Assembly: GCF_018598585.1 (NCBI RefSeq)
Contig: NZ_JAHESD010000028.1
Coordinates: 1-63,478 of the forward strand
DNA length: 63,478 nt
Direction: 5' to 3'
Source: Chryseosolibacter indicum
GTDB lineage: Bacteria; Bacteroidota; Bacteroidia; Cytophagales; Cyclobacteriaceae
Below the pieces are notes generated by a model. That model saw only the letters and a program-made list of their open reading frames with translations. It was not told the DNA's origin and made no database searches. This document shows, in pieces, positions 55,823 through 63,478 of the stretch; within the stretch, counting starts at the first letter, position 1; the number at the start of each line of letters is the position of its first letter. Both the position numbers and the translations under genes were made by a program.

Positions 55823-58714
55823 ATGAAAATAGACTCGCATTACACTGAAAAATTCGAATCCCGACACATTGGACCGGACGCTCAACAGACGGAAGAAATG
55901 CTTAAAACCATCGGAGTAGCTTCTATAGATCAGCTCATCGATGAAACCATTCCTTCTGCAATTCGCTTGAAAAAGCCATTGAATTTGCCAAAAGCACTTT
56001 CGGAATTTGAGTTTATTCAGGAGTTCAAAAAAATAGCTTCTAAGAACAAAGTATTCAAGTCTTTTATTGGGACTGGCTACTATAATACAATTACCCCACC
56101 TGTCATTCTCAGAAATATTCTCGAAAATCCAGGTTGGTATACCGCCTATACTCCCTACCAGGCAGAGATAGCACAGGGCAGGCTAGAGGCCTTGATCAAT
56201 TATCAAACCATGGTGATCGATCTTACTGGGATGGAAATTGCAAATGCATCTTTATTGGATGAGGCAACTGCCGCTGCTGAAGCCCTTCACCTTATGTATG
56301 CATCGCGTAAGGCGTCTAAGAAAGCAGCACATAAATTCTTTGTTGATCAAAATACATTTCCGCAAACTATTGATGTATTGAAAACCCGTTCTACCCCGAT
56401 AGGTGTAGAATTGGTGATCGGTGACTTAACTAAGCTGGATTTGACAGATAAAGACCTGTTTGCTGTTCTTATCCAAAATCCTGATAATAATGGAGCTGTT
56501 AAGGATCATACTTCTTTAATAGAATCGGCACATGAGAAAGATATAAATGTAGTTGTAGCCGCTGATTTAATGAGTTTACTGCTTGTTAAGTCGCCCGGAG
56601 AAATGGGGGCTGATGTGGTTGTCGGTTCGTCCCAGCGTTTTGGCGTGCCGATGGGCTTTGGCGGACCTCATGCAGCTTTCTTTGCTACTAAAGAAGATTT
56701 TAAAAGACAAATGCCGGGAAGGATAATTGGTGCTTCAATTGATTCATCAGGAAATCCAGGTTACCGCATGGCCTTGCAAACGCGCGAGCAACACATCAGA
56801 AGAGAGAAGGCTACCTCAAATATTTGTACGGCTCAGGTACTCCTTTCAGTAATGGCTGGCATGTATACGGTGTATCATGGACCAGAAGGTTTAAGGAAAA
56901 TAGCAGGAAGAATTCATGGTCTTGCCCGTACCCTTGAGACGGGTTTAAAAGGCCTTGGTCTAAAGCAAGTTAATGAGCAGTACTTTGACACGTTAAAGAT
57001 TGCTGTAAGTGATGCAAAAGCATTAAAAGCAGAAGCTGAAAAGAGACAAATCAACTTCCGTTACTTTAGTGATAACCATGTAGGTATTTCATTGGATGAA
57101 ACAACATCACATGAAGATGTAAAAGCAATTGTTGAACTATTTGCTGCAGCAAATGGAAAGCAAGCTCCTGTTAATAATACAAATGGTCTGGAGTTAAACT
57201 GGCCTGCGTCTTTGGTGAGAAAGTCATCATACCTCACGCATCCTGTTTTTAATGCACACCATTCGGAACATGAAATGCTCCGTTACATCAAGCGTCTCGA
57301 AAACAAAGATCTTTCCATGGTTCATTCAATGATCTCGTTAGGATCTTGTACCATGAAGCTTAATGCTACCACTGAAATGATTCCCGTAACATGGCCTGAG
57401 CTTGGAGGTATACATCCTTTTGCACCTGCCGATCAGACACTGGGTTATCAGGAGCTTACTACTAATCTTGAAAACTGGTTAAAAGAGATAACAGGGTTTA
57501 CAGGTGTATCTTTACAACCTAACAGTGGTGCCCAAGGCGAGTACGCTGGCCTTATGGTTATTCGTGCTTATCACGAAAACAGAAATGAAGGACACAGAAA
57601 TATATCACTGATTCCTGCATCGGCACACGGAACTAACCCTGCAAGTGCTGTAATGGCAGGTATGGATGTAGTTGTAGTAAAGTCTGACGCTGAAGGAAAG
57701 ATTGATGTTGCCGATCTTAAAGCAAAAGCTGAACAATATAAAGACACACTTTCTTGTCTGATGGTAACATACCCATCAACACATGGTGTGTTTGAAGAAT
57801 CCATAACAGAGATATGTGCAACTATTCATCAATATGGCGGACTGGTGTACATGGACGGAGCTAATATGAATGCGCAGGTAGGGCTAACATCGCCTGCCAA
57901 CATTGGTGCAGATGTTTGTCACCTTAACCTTCATAAAACATTTTGTATTCCTCACGGTGGTGGTGGACCTGGCATGGGACCTATCTGTGTCAATGATAAG
58001 CTTAAGCCATTCCTTCCAGGACATGCAGTAGTTAAAACAGGTGGTGAAAAAGCAATTAACGCTGTATCTGCAGCCCCTTGGGGTAGTGCAAGTATCCTTG
58101 CGATCTCTTATGCTTATATCGCCATGATGGGCAGTGAAGGATTGACGAATGCAACACGGTATGCCATTCTTAATGCCAATTACATTAAAGATAGACTTAA
58201 AGGCGACTTTAAAATTCTTTATACAGGATCGAAAGGGAGATGTGCGCACGAAATGATTGTAGACTGCCGCGACTTCAAGAAGGCAGGAATTGAAGTAGAA
58301 GATATTGCCAAGCGTTTAATGGATTATGGTTTCCATGCGCCTACTGTTTCTTTCCCGGTAGCAGGAACGTTAATGATTGAGCCTACTGAAAGCGAACCTA
58401 AAGAAGAGCTTGACCGCTTTATTGATGCGCTTATCGAGATCAGAAATGAGATCAGAGAAGTAGAAGAAGGCAAGGCAGATAAAGAGAACAACGTACTTAA
58501 AAACGCTCCTCATACTGCTGCGTTAGTAACTGCAGATAATTGGGATAAACCTTATAGCAGACAAAAGGCGGCATATCCGCTGGCTTTTGTACGTGAGACG
58601 AAGTTCTGGCCTGCCGTAGGAAGGGTTGATAATGCGTATGGCGATAGAAATCTTGTATGTAGTTGCTTGCCTATAGAAGCATATTCTAAAAAGGAAGAAA
58701 CTGTAACATTGTAA
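55823..58714 (+). CDS. gcvP: Glycine dehydrogenase (decarboxylating), P protein
   Basis: A 963-residue single-chain (alpha and beta halves fused) PLP enzyme of the glycine cleavage system. It decarboxylates glycine and loads the aminomethyl group on the lipoyl H protein. [16 protein letters not shown] starts the protein, [16 protein letters not shown] lies in the first half, and [20 protein letters not shown] carries the PLP lysine. H and T proteins are not in the window. Dihydrolipoyl dehydrogenase from the suc operon can act as L protein. Confidence 0.97.
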   Translation: MKIDSHYTEKFESRHIGPDAQQTEEMLKTIGVASIDQLIDETIPSAIRLKKPLNLPKALSEFEFIQEFKKIASKNKVFKSFIGTGYYNTITPPVILRNILENPGWYTAYTPYQAEIAQGRLEALINYQTMVIDLTGMEIANASLLDEATAAAEALHLMYASRKASKKAAHKFFVDQNTFPQTIDVLKTRSTPIGVELVIGDLTKLDLTDKDLFAVLIQNPDNNGAVKDHTSLIESAHEKDINVVVAADLMSLLLVKSPGEMGADVVVGSSQRFGVPMGFGGPHAAFFATKEDFKRQMPGRIIGASIDSSGNPGYRMALQTREQHIRREKATSNICTAQVLLSVMAGMYTVYHGPEGLRKIAGRIHGLARTLETGLKGLGLKQVNEQYFDTLKIAVSDAKALKAEAEKRQINFRYFSDNHVGISLDETTSHEDVKAIVELFAAANGKQAPVNNTNGLELNWPASLVRKSSYLTHPVFNAHHSEHEMLRYIKRLENKDLSMVHSMISLGSCTMKLNATTEMIPVTWPELGGIHPFAPADQTLGYQELTTNLENWLKEITGFTGVSLQPNSGAQGEYAGLMVIRAYHENRNEGHRNISLIPASAHGTNPASAVMAGMDVVVVKSDAEGKIDVADLKAKAEQYKDTLSCLMVTYPSTHGVFEESITEICATIHQYGGLVYMDGANMNAQVGLTSPANIGADVCHLNLHKTFCIPHGGGGPGMGPICVNDKLKPFLPGHAVVKTGGEKAINAVSAAPWGSASILAISYAYIAMMGSEGLTNATRYAILNANYIKDRLKGDFKILYTGSKGRCAHEMIVDCRDFKKAGIEVEDIAKRLMDYGFHAPTVSFPVAGTLMIEPTESEPKEELDRFIDALIEIRNEIREVEEGKADKENNVLKNAPHTAALVTADNWDKPYSRQKAAYPLAFVRETKFWPAVGRVDNAYGDRNLVCSCLPIEAYSKKEETVTL

Positions 58715-58731
58715 TAAAATTTTCTACGAAG

Positions 58732-58757
58732 ACGCCTGCCCATGTGCAGGCGTTTTT
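58732..58757 (+). terminator. Terminator of gcvP
   Basis: Stem ACGCCTGC / GCAGGCGT with a 6-base loop and a T-rich tail. Confidence 0.86.
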
Positions 58758-58775
58758 ATTTTAAGTTTTGCGAAC

Positions 58776-59252
58776 ATGAATGTAACCGCAAGAAAAGGTG
58801 TATTAGTGGCTCTATGTTTTGTGGCTTTATGCGTCGAAGGGTTTGCACAGAAAAAGGCGTATACGGGCTTCCCTTCATTGGTATGGCCCAAGCTGTATGA
58901 AACTACTTTCGTAAAAGCACATGATGCCAATGGTGAGTATGAGAAACCTGTTTTTAAAGAATCAGTAAAAACATTGTCAGGAAAGACAATTGCATTGCCG
59001 GGTTACATGGTTCCTTTTGAGAATGGAATAAAGGGTAAACACTTCATGCTTTCGTCGCTGCCATTAAATGCATGTTTCTTTTGTGGCGTAGGAGGCCCGG
59101 AGACAGTGGTTGAGGTTTTCCTTAAGGAAGAAGTTACGTATACGGAAAAGCCCATTGAAGTTGAGGGAACACTGATTCTCAACGATAAAAACCCAGATCA
59201 GATGATCTACGTTTTAAAGAACGCCGTTATTACTGGCGAAGCAGGATTCTAA
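58776..59252 (+). CDS. Exported DUF3299-like protein 1 (Cys motif)
   Basis: A 158-residue protein: signal peptide (ending EGFAQ) and a beta-rich domain with GYMVPFENG, FMLSSLPLNACFFCGVGGPE and VEVEGTLILND. The motif N-(A/V)-C-(F/Y)-F-C-G-x-x-G-P-E-T-V is shared with the product at 61604-62062, which implies a conserved Cys pair at CxxC spacing that could bind a metal or form a disulfide. The domain most resembles DUF3299 proteins. Function is not known. It stands alone, followed after 67 bases by an NTF2-like gene. Confidence 0.65.
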   Translation: MNVTARKGVLVALCFVALCVEGFAQKKAYTGFPSLVWPKLYETTFVKAHDANGEYEKPVFKESVKTLSGKTIALPGYMVPFENGIKGKHFMLSSLPLNACFFCGVGGPETVVEVFLKEEVTYTEKPIEVEGTLILNDKNPDQMIYVLKNAVITGEAGF

Positions 59253-59319
59253 ATCCTATGTTTAGGGGATAGGTAGAATGCATAAAGCCAGTTATCTTTC
59301 TACGCTCTTAAAACTGATT

Positions 59320-60177
59320 ATGAAATACCTACTGGCTACTTCCTTCCTATTCTTTATTTCCTGTTTTTCTTTTGCACAGCATACTTCTGATAAAAGATTG
59401 CAGAGCCTTGTTAATGCAGAGCTCGCTTTTAGTAATCTGGCTAAGGAGAAAAATACAAGAGAAGCATTTCTCACATTTCTATCAGACAGTGCCATTACTT
59501 TTGGTCCTGGTATTCGCAAAGGCAAAAAACCTTACCAGGATCAAAAACCAAACGATGCTTGGTTGTATTGGTATCCGGTATACTCGGATATCTCTGCGTC
59601 TAGAGATTTTGGATTTAACACGGGGCCCTGGGAATTCAGGCCTCGTAAAACTGACGAGAAAGCTGTAGCCTTCGGGCATTTTGTTACTATGTGGCAGAAG
59701 CAGAACGATGGTAAATGGAAAGCCCTTATTGACATTGGCATTAGTCATGCGCAATTGCCTGAAAAGCCAGCATGGAAAACATCAACAATAACACTTAAGA
59801 AAAATAGCAGTGCTGGCTTGACAAAGCAGGAGATGATTGAAATCGAAAGTACTTTTATCAAATCACTGACAACAGAAGGCCATACAGCATATAACACAGT
59901 ACTCTCATCAGAAGCTCGGCTATATCGTGATGGAAATATTCCGTTTACTTCCCCTGCCGAGATTACACAGTATCTTACTAATCAAACCACGGTACCAATC
60001 TACGAAGCTATTGATGGCGCAGTAGCTCCATCTGGCGACCTTGCCTATGTATACGGCACAGCAGAAGTTGAAGTAACCAAAGAAGGAAGCACTGAAAAGA
60101 AACAAGCGTATTATATGCGTATCTGGAAGAGGGAGAATACAAACTGGAAAGTTGTATTGGATATCTTAACGTTATAA
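59320..60177 (+). CDS. Exported protein with two NTF2-like (DUF4440) domains
   Basis: A 285-residue protein with a signal peptide (ending SFAQ) and two repeats of an NTF2/SnoaL-like fold. Each repeat holds a Trp/Asp-rich core (MWQKQNDGKWKALIDIG in the first, MRIWKRENTNWKVVLDI in the second), which marks the DUF4440-type cone-shaped pocket. I chose the ATG at 59320 because it gives the clean signal peptide. The pocket may bind a small hydrophobic molecule, but no residues point to a specific reaction. Confidence 0.8.
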   Translation: MKYLLATSFLFFISCFSFAQHTSDKRLQSLVNAELAFSNLAKEKNTREAFLTFLSDSAITFGPGIRKGKKPYQDQKPNDAWLYWYPVYSDISASRDFGFNTGPWEFRPRKTDEKAVAFGHFVTMWQKQNDGKWKALIDIGISHAQLPEKPAWKTSTITLKKNSSAGLTKQEMIEIESTFIKSLTTEGHTAYNTVLSSEARLYRDGNIPFTSPAEITQYLTNQTTVPIYEAIDGAVAPSGDLAYVYGTAEVEVTKEGSTEKKQAYYMRIWKRENTNWKVVLDILTL

Positions 60178-60184
60178 AAAGCAA

Positions 60185-60230
60185 CCCATCCTGACCTCGA
60201 TCACAAGATCAAGGATGGGAGTGTTTTTTA
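60185..60230 (+). terminator. Probable terminator of the NTF2-like gene
   Basis: CCCATCCT / AGGATGGG (60185-60192, 60212-60219) pair across a long loop and are followed by a TTTTTT run. It overlaps the stop of the convergent peptidase gene. Confidence 0.6.
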
Positions 60231-61598
60231 TAAACCGTGCTGATCAATAAGATAAGTGAGGGCAGCCATAGCTGCAGCACCGAACTCGAGCTCGCGTTGG
60301 TTTACTTTATCAAACGTATCTTCTTTTGTATGGTGATAGTTGAAGTAGCGTTGTGAGTCAGGAAGGAATCCGAAAAGCGGAACGTTTTGATTTGCTAATG
60401 GCCCAATATCTGCACCTCCTCCTTGTTGATCAAAATCCGTTAATCCAAAAGGTTCAAGTAATGGTTTCCATGCTTTAACTTTCGCCACCACATTCTCAGG
60501 AGCACTCATTGTAAATCCGCGAGGTGTAAATCCGCCACGGTCTGATTCCATTGCTGCAAGATGTTTTTCTTTCTTCAGTTCAGATTGCTTGGCATATTCA
60601 ATGCCTCCACGTAAGCCATTTTCTTCATTCATATACATTACTGCCCGAATGGTGCGAAGTGGCTTATACCCAATTGCTTTAAATAGACGAATAACTTCCA
60701 TAGCCTGAACACAACCTGCGCCATCATCATGCGCGCCTTGCGACAAATCCCAGGAGTCAAGATGACCACTTACTACAATAATCTCTTCCGGGTGTAGTGA
60801 ACCTTTAATCTCACCAATAACATTGAAAGAAGGTGCATCGGGAAATGTCTGACAATGTGTTTCAAAATAAAACTGAAGATCTCTTTCTTCTTTCAATAAC
60901 CTACTTAGTAATTCAGCATCTTTAGTGCTAATAGCCACAGCAGGAATTTGCGGAATGTTAGGTGCATAGCGCAAGCCACCTGTGTGTGGGTAATCTTCGA
61001 GGGTTGAACCCATGGAACGAATAATAGCGCCTACGGCACCATACTTTGCAGCTTCTGATGGCCCTGAAGCACGTTGGTCTACCGCTCCACTATAAGCAGT
61101 AAATGTATTGATCTTGGTAGCGTCCATGGGCCTGTTAAAGAATACGATCTTACCTTGAATGTTTCTTTGGCCAAGCTGTTTAAGTTCATCAAAGTTCTTC
61201 ACCTCCACTACATTTGCTGTTACGCCTGCAGCGCCAGTGCCAACGGAGCCACCCAATGCACAAATGCTCATGTCGATGGTGCCTCTTTTTCTTGAATTAG
61301 TTACTTTTCCTATTTCCTGTGCTCCGCGTACCCAGTGTGGTACCTTTACGGGTTGCAACCAAACAGAATCAGCAAAGTCAAGCATGGTGTGTCTCGTCCA
61401 ATCAACAGCTGCAGCAGCACCCGGAGAACCGCTAAGCCTGGCACCTATTTTTGTTGCCAGGTACTCAAGCATCTGGTATGACTTTCCGTTCGTTAATTCC
61501 TGATCGAAAATTTTCTTGATGGTTGCTTCATCTTGATTTTGCGCCTGAAGTAAATAGCCGGAAAAACAGAAGATGAAAAGCAGGGTTAGTTTTTGCAT
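60228..61598 (-). CDS. M28-family peptidase with PA domain (carboxypeptidase Q-like)
   Basis: A 456-residue exported peptidase: signal peptide ending LLQAQ, a PA (protease-associated) domain at about 110-230, and the M28 catalytic part with SGHLDSWDLSQGAHDDGAG, YMNEENGLRGG, AMESDRGGF and NYHHTKEDTFDKV for zinc binding. The closest named relative is carboxypeptidase Q. It shares only family level with the peptidase at 54129-55622. It starts six bases after the DUF3299-like gene and is probably co-transcribed with it. Confidence 0.92.
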   Translation of the reverse strand: MQKLTLLFIFCFSGYLLQAQNQDEATIKKIFDQELTNGKSYQMLEYLATKIGARLSGSPGAAAAVDWTRHTMLDFADSVWLQPVKVPHWVRGAQEIGKVTNSRKRGTIDMSICALGGSVGTGAAGVTANVVEVKNFDELKQLGQRNIQGKIVFFNRPMDATKINTFTAYSGAVDQRASGPSEAAKYGAVGAIIRSMGSTLEDYPHTGGLRYAPNIPQIPAVAISTKDAELLSRLLKEERDLQFYFETHCQTFPDAPSFNVIGEIKGSLHPEEIIVVSGHLDSWDLSQGAHDDGAGCVQAMEVIRLFKAIGYKPLRTIRAVMYMNEENGLRGGIEYAKQSELKKEKHLAAMESDRGGFTPRGFTMSAPENVVAKVKAWKPLLEPFGLTDFDQQGGGADIGPLANQNVPLFGFLPDSQRYFNYHHTKEDTFDKVNQRELEFGAAAMAALTYLIDQHGL

Positions 61599-61603
61599 AA
61601 AGG

Positions 61604-62062
61604 TTAGTTGGATAATTGTGCATTCTTTAAAATATACATATGATGGTCAGGGTCGGAGTCGTTTAAAACCAGCGTTCCTTCCATCACTACTTGTTTGGTT
61701 GTAAAATCAATCTTCTTACTCGTTTCAATTTCTATCACTGTTTCAGGGCCTGCTCCTCCGCAGAAATAACAAACGTTAAAAGGCAACGACGACAGCATAA
61801 ACTTTTGTTGCGCACCTATCTCGCTTAAGGGAATAATGTATCCCTTTATCTTCACTTGTTTCTTTTCGTAGAACCTGATGTGATCATTAAATACAGGCTT
61901 CTCCATTTCATATCCATTGGCATCAGTGCTTTTATTCATCTTTACTTCTGCCAACACATGCCAGAGGTTAACCTGTGCCGATGCCAGAAAAGGAAACAGG
62001 GTAAAGATAGCGTACAGAACAATTCTTAAAGGTAGTGTTGCGCCTCGTGTGGTGTGAACCAT
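61604..62062 (-). CDS. Exported DUF3299-like protein 2 (Cys motif)
   Basis: A 152-residue protein with a signal peptide (ending LASAQ) and the domain GYIIPLSEIG, FMLSSLPFNVCYFCGGAGPE, VVMEGTLVLND. It shares the NxC(F/Y)FCGxxGPETV motif with the gene at 58776, so the two are paralogues on opposite strands about 2.4 kb apart. Its partner gene is an M28 peptidase. Function is not known. Confidence 0.65.
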   Translation of the reverse strand: MVHTTRGATLPLRIVLYAIFTLFPFLASAQVNLWHVLAEVKMNKSTDANGYEMEKPVFNDHIRFYEKKQVKIKGYIIPLSEIGAQQKFMLSSLPFNVCYFCGGAGPETVIEIETSKKIDFTTKQVVMEGTLVLNDSDPDHHMYILKNAQLSN

Positions 62063-62084
62063 TCTTTTAATTCACAGGTTTTAA

Positions 62085-62114
62085 TTGTTATTAAATCGTT
62101 TTCGCCTAATATTG
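62085..62114 (+). promoter_or_regulatory. Promoter of the serine dehydratase gene
   Basis: TTG (62085-62087), 19 bases, TAATATTG (62107-62114), with one mismatch to TAnnTTTG, 29 bases before the start. Confidence 0.5.
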
Positions 62115-62143
62115 CCAGGTACAGATTGTAAAAATAACATAGT

Positions 62144-63052
62144 ATGGCTTTTCTTTTCGAAACTTTTGATGGATGGAGAAATTACTGCAAAGAGAAAAAT
62201 TTGTCTTTGGCAGAAGTGGTGATGGAGTACGAGTGTGAGCAAAAAGGACGAACTAAAGAGCAAATCTGGGAAGGGCTATCGCGCGCATGGGACGTAATGA
62301 AAGATGCAGTACATACCGGACTTGAAGAAGACATGACCTCACGGTCGGGCATGATCAATAACGGAGCAAAAAAAGTATTTCGTTTTCCTAAAGCTGTTCT
62401 TTCTAAAGAATTTCAAAATCTTATTTCACGGGCACTGGCAGCTAAGGAAGTTAATTCTTGTATGGGCCGCATTGTTGCAGCGCCTACCGCAGGTGCCAGC
62501 GGCATCATGCCAGGTGTTTTATATACACTACAGGAGATCCATGCTATAGAAGATAAAAAGATTCTTGAAGCCATGCTTGTGTCCGCAGGTATTGCCCTTA
62601 TCATCGAGCAACGTGCTTCACTTGCAGGTGCGGTAGGTGGATGCCAGGCAGAGACGGGCAGTGCGGCAGCCATGGCTTCAGGTGCTATTGTTTATTGCCT
62701 TGAAGGAACAAACGACCAGGTGTTCAACGCAGTTGCCATAACTATACAATGCATGCTGGGGCTGGTGTGTGATCCTGTAGCGGGGTTGGTTGAAGTTCCT
62801 TGTGTGGTGCGTAATGCAAGCGCCGCAGCCATCGCCAATAGTTCGGCGCAAATAGCCCTGGCCGATGTAAGCAGTGTTATTCCTGTTGACGAAGTCATAG
62901 ATGCTATGGGCGAGATCGGCGCAAGCATGGAGACGCGCTATAAAGAAACAGCCCTCGGCGGACTGGCCGCAACAACAACTGGTCAGCGTATAGCTAAAAA
63001 AGTACTGATCCGGGATATTGAGATATTACCCGACGAAGAAAACGTGAGCTAG
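62144..63052 (+). CDS. sdaAA: L-serine ammonia-lyase, alpha subunit (iron-sulfur)
   Basis: A 302-residue alpha subunit of the iron-sulfur L-serine dehydratase, which turns serine into pyruvate and ammonia. The Cys ligands of the 4Fe-4S cluster appear in NSCMGRIVAAPTAGASG, GGCQAETGSAAAMAS and LVCDPVAGLVEVPC. The beta subunit (sdaAB) is not in the window. Together with gcvP it points to glycine/serine breakdown. Confidence 0.94.
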   Translation: MAFLFETFDGWRNYCKEKNLSLAEVVMEYECEQKGRTKEQIWEGLSRAWDVMKDAVHTGLEEDMTSRSGMINNGAKKVFRFPKAVLSKEFQNLISRALAAKEVNSCMGRIVAAPTAGASGIMPGVLYTLQEIHAIEDKKILEAMLVSAGIALIIEQRASLAGAVGGCQAETGSAAAMASGAIVYCLEGTNDQVFNAVAITIQCMLGLVCDPVAGLVEVPCVVRNASAAAIANSSAQIALADVSSVIPVDEVIDAMGEIGASMETRYKETALGGLAATTTGQRIAKKVLIRDIEILPDEENVS

Positions 63053-63460
63053 TTACTGGATGAAGTCAGGCAGTATCTTATTACCGAAAAAGTAAATCGC
63101 CATACTTATTACCACAGACCAGAACGAAGCGCTTAGGAACATATAAAAGATAATCTTATCCTTGGGGCTGCCCGAACTAATGGCTAATAATGTACCTCCT
63201 ATAGGTGTAAGTATAATCGGCGTAAGTAGAGCCACACCAGGTAATCCATACTTCTTCCAGATGTTTGCAAAGCGCTTATTACTTCCGGGTTTATTTTGTT
63301 TTTTTATAAATCGCGAAAGCACTTTTTCTTTAAACCAGTTTCCTGAATACGTAAACATGAAGACAACCGTCATCATGCCAAATACAGTGCTTAGGATGGT
63401 TGTTAAAAGATTCAACCCTGCCGCATATCCGCCTACAGGTCCCAGAATAAACTTAAGCAT
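63053..63460 (-). CDS. Small multi-drug export protein-like membrane protein (may be cut by the window edge)
   Basis: A protein of at least 135 residues with four membrane helices. The central part KYGLPGVALLTPIILTPIGG resembles the PF06695 small multi-drug export and SNARE/DedA-like loop. The reading frame stays open upstream of the ATG at 63460 to the window end, so the N terminus may be longer. Its stop codon abuts the stop of the serine dehydratase gene. The transport function is a family label only. Confidence 0.55.
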   Translation of the reverse strand: MLKFILGPVGGYAAGLNLLTTILSTVFGMMTVVFMFTYSGNWFKEKVLSRFIKKQNKPGSNKRFANIWKKYGLPGVALLTPIILTPIGGTLLAISSGSPKDKIIFYMFLSASFWSVVISMAIYFFGNKILPDFIQ

Positions 63461-63478
63461 GCTGGATAAGTAAACAGG

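Noticed and set aside
1-63478. CRISPR array, phage or insertion sequence
   Set aside because: No regular direct repeats, integrase, transposase or terminal inverted repeats were seen anywhere in the window.

Overview
The window looks like a chromosomal segment of a Bacteroidota bacterium, most likely a Cytophagales-type organism. The signs are low-to-moderate GC, two SusC/SusD outer-membrane pairs, a fused SecDF, an S16 protein with a long charged tail, FKBP-type lipoproteins and a DUF4105 (Lnb-like) membrane protein. Many genes are also preceded by the Bacteroidota -7 promoter element TAnnTTTG, several with a TTG/TTTG about 17-19 nt upstream. Most of the window is ordinary core chromosome. 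I see no phage, insertion sequence, CRISPR array, tRNA or complete defence system.

Layout. 1-460: the 3' end of a 5S rRNA with its terminator, then a decayed second 5S copy. 461-736: a small unknown protein. 813-8370: a minus-strand cluster reading nrnA-like, two FKBP lipoproteins, rdgB, udk, a small lipoprotein and secDF. 8549-12000: ndk, ruvB, a ZIP metal transporter with a probable zinc-responsive control region, and a methyltransferase. 12154-18350: acs, then an SGNH-SGNH-MBOAT operon that probably O-acetylates a surface polymer. 18704-24175: a PAS-LuxR regulator, nrdBA (minus) and rplU-rpmA (plus). 24807-36052: two SusCD loci, the first with an extra lipoprotein. 36124-41673: hemE, accD, class I aldolase, and the rpsP-rimM-trmD / rplS group. 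41966-42643: two divergent small HTH-like proteins. 42797-48529: sucA-sucB-lpd, all three subunits of 2-oxoglutarate dehydrogenase. 48554-54000: the DUF4105 protein, a radical SAM/SPASM protein, a hidden 56-residue FeoB-associated-type protein, an FtsX-type ABC permease and a frameshifted nucleotidyltransferase remnant. 54129-63460: two M28 peptidases, gcvP, two related cysteine-motif proteins (DUF3299-like), an NTF2-like protein, L-serine dehydratase and a small membrane protein at the edge.

How the genes work together. acs feeds acetyl-CoA and accD uses it for fatty acids. The sucA-sucB-lpd set can supply E3 to the lipoyl enzymes, including the glycine cleavage system that contains GcvP. 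GcvP and serine dehydratase both serve glycine/serine breakdown. The SusCD proteins import polymer fragments or other large nutrients, but no glycan-degrading enzyme sits beside them, so their substrates cannot be read from here.

I did not find a clear new multi-gene system. The best leads are: paired 15-bp operators flanking the ZIP promoter; a shared translation-start element in front of both susC genes; the paired DUF3299-like proteins; the decayed 5S copy; the short FeoB-associated-type gene; and the broken nucleotidyltransferase gene.
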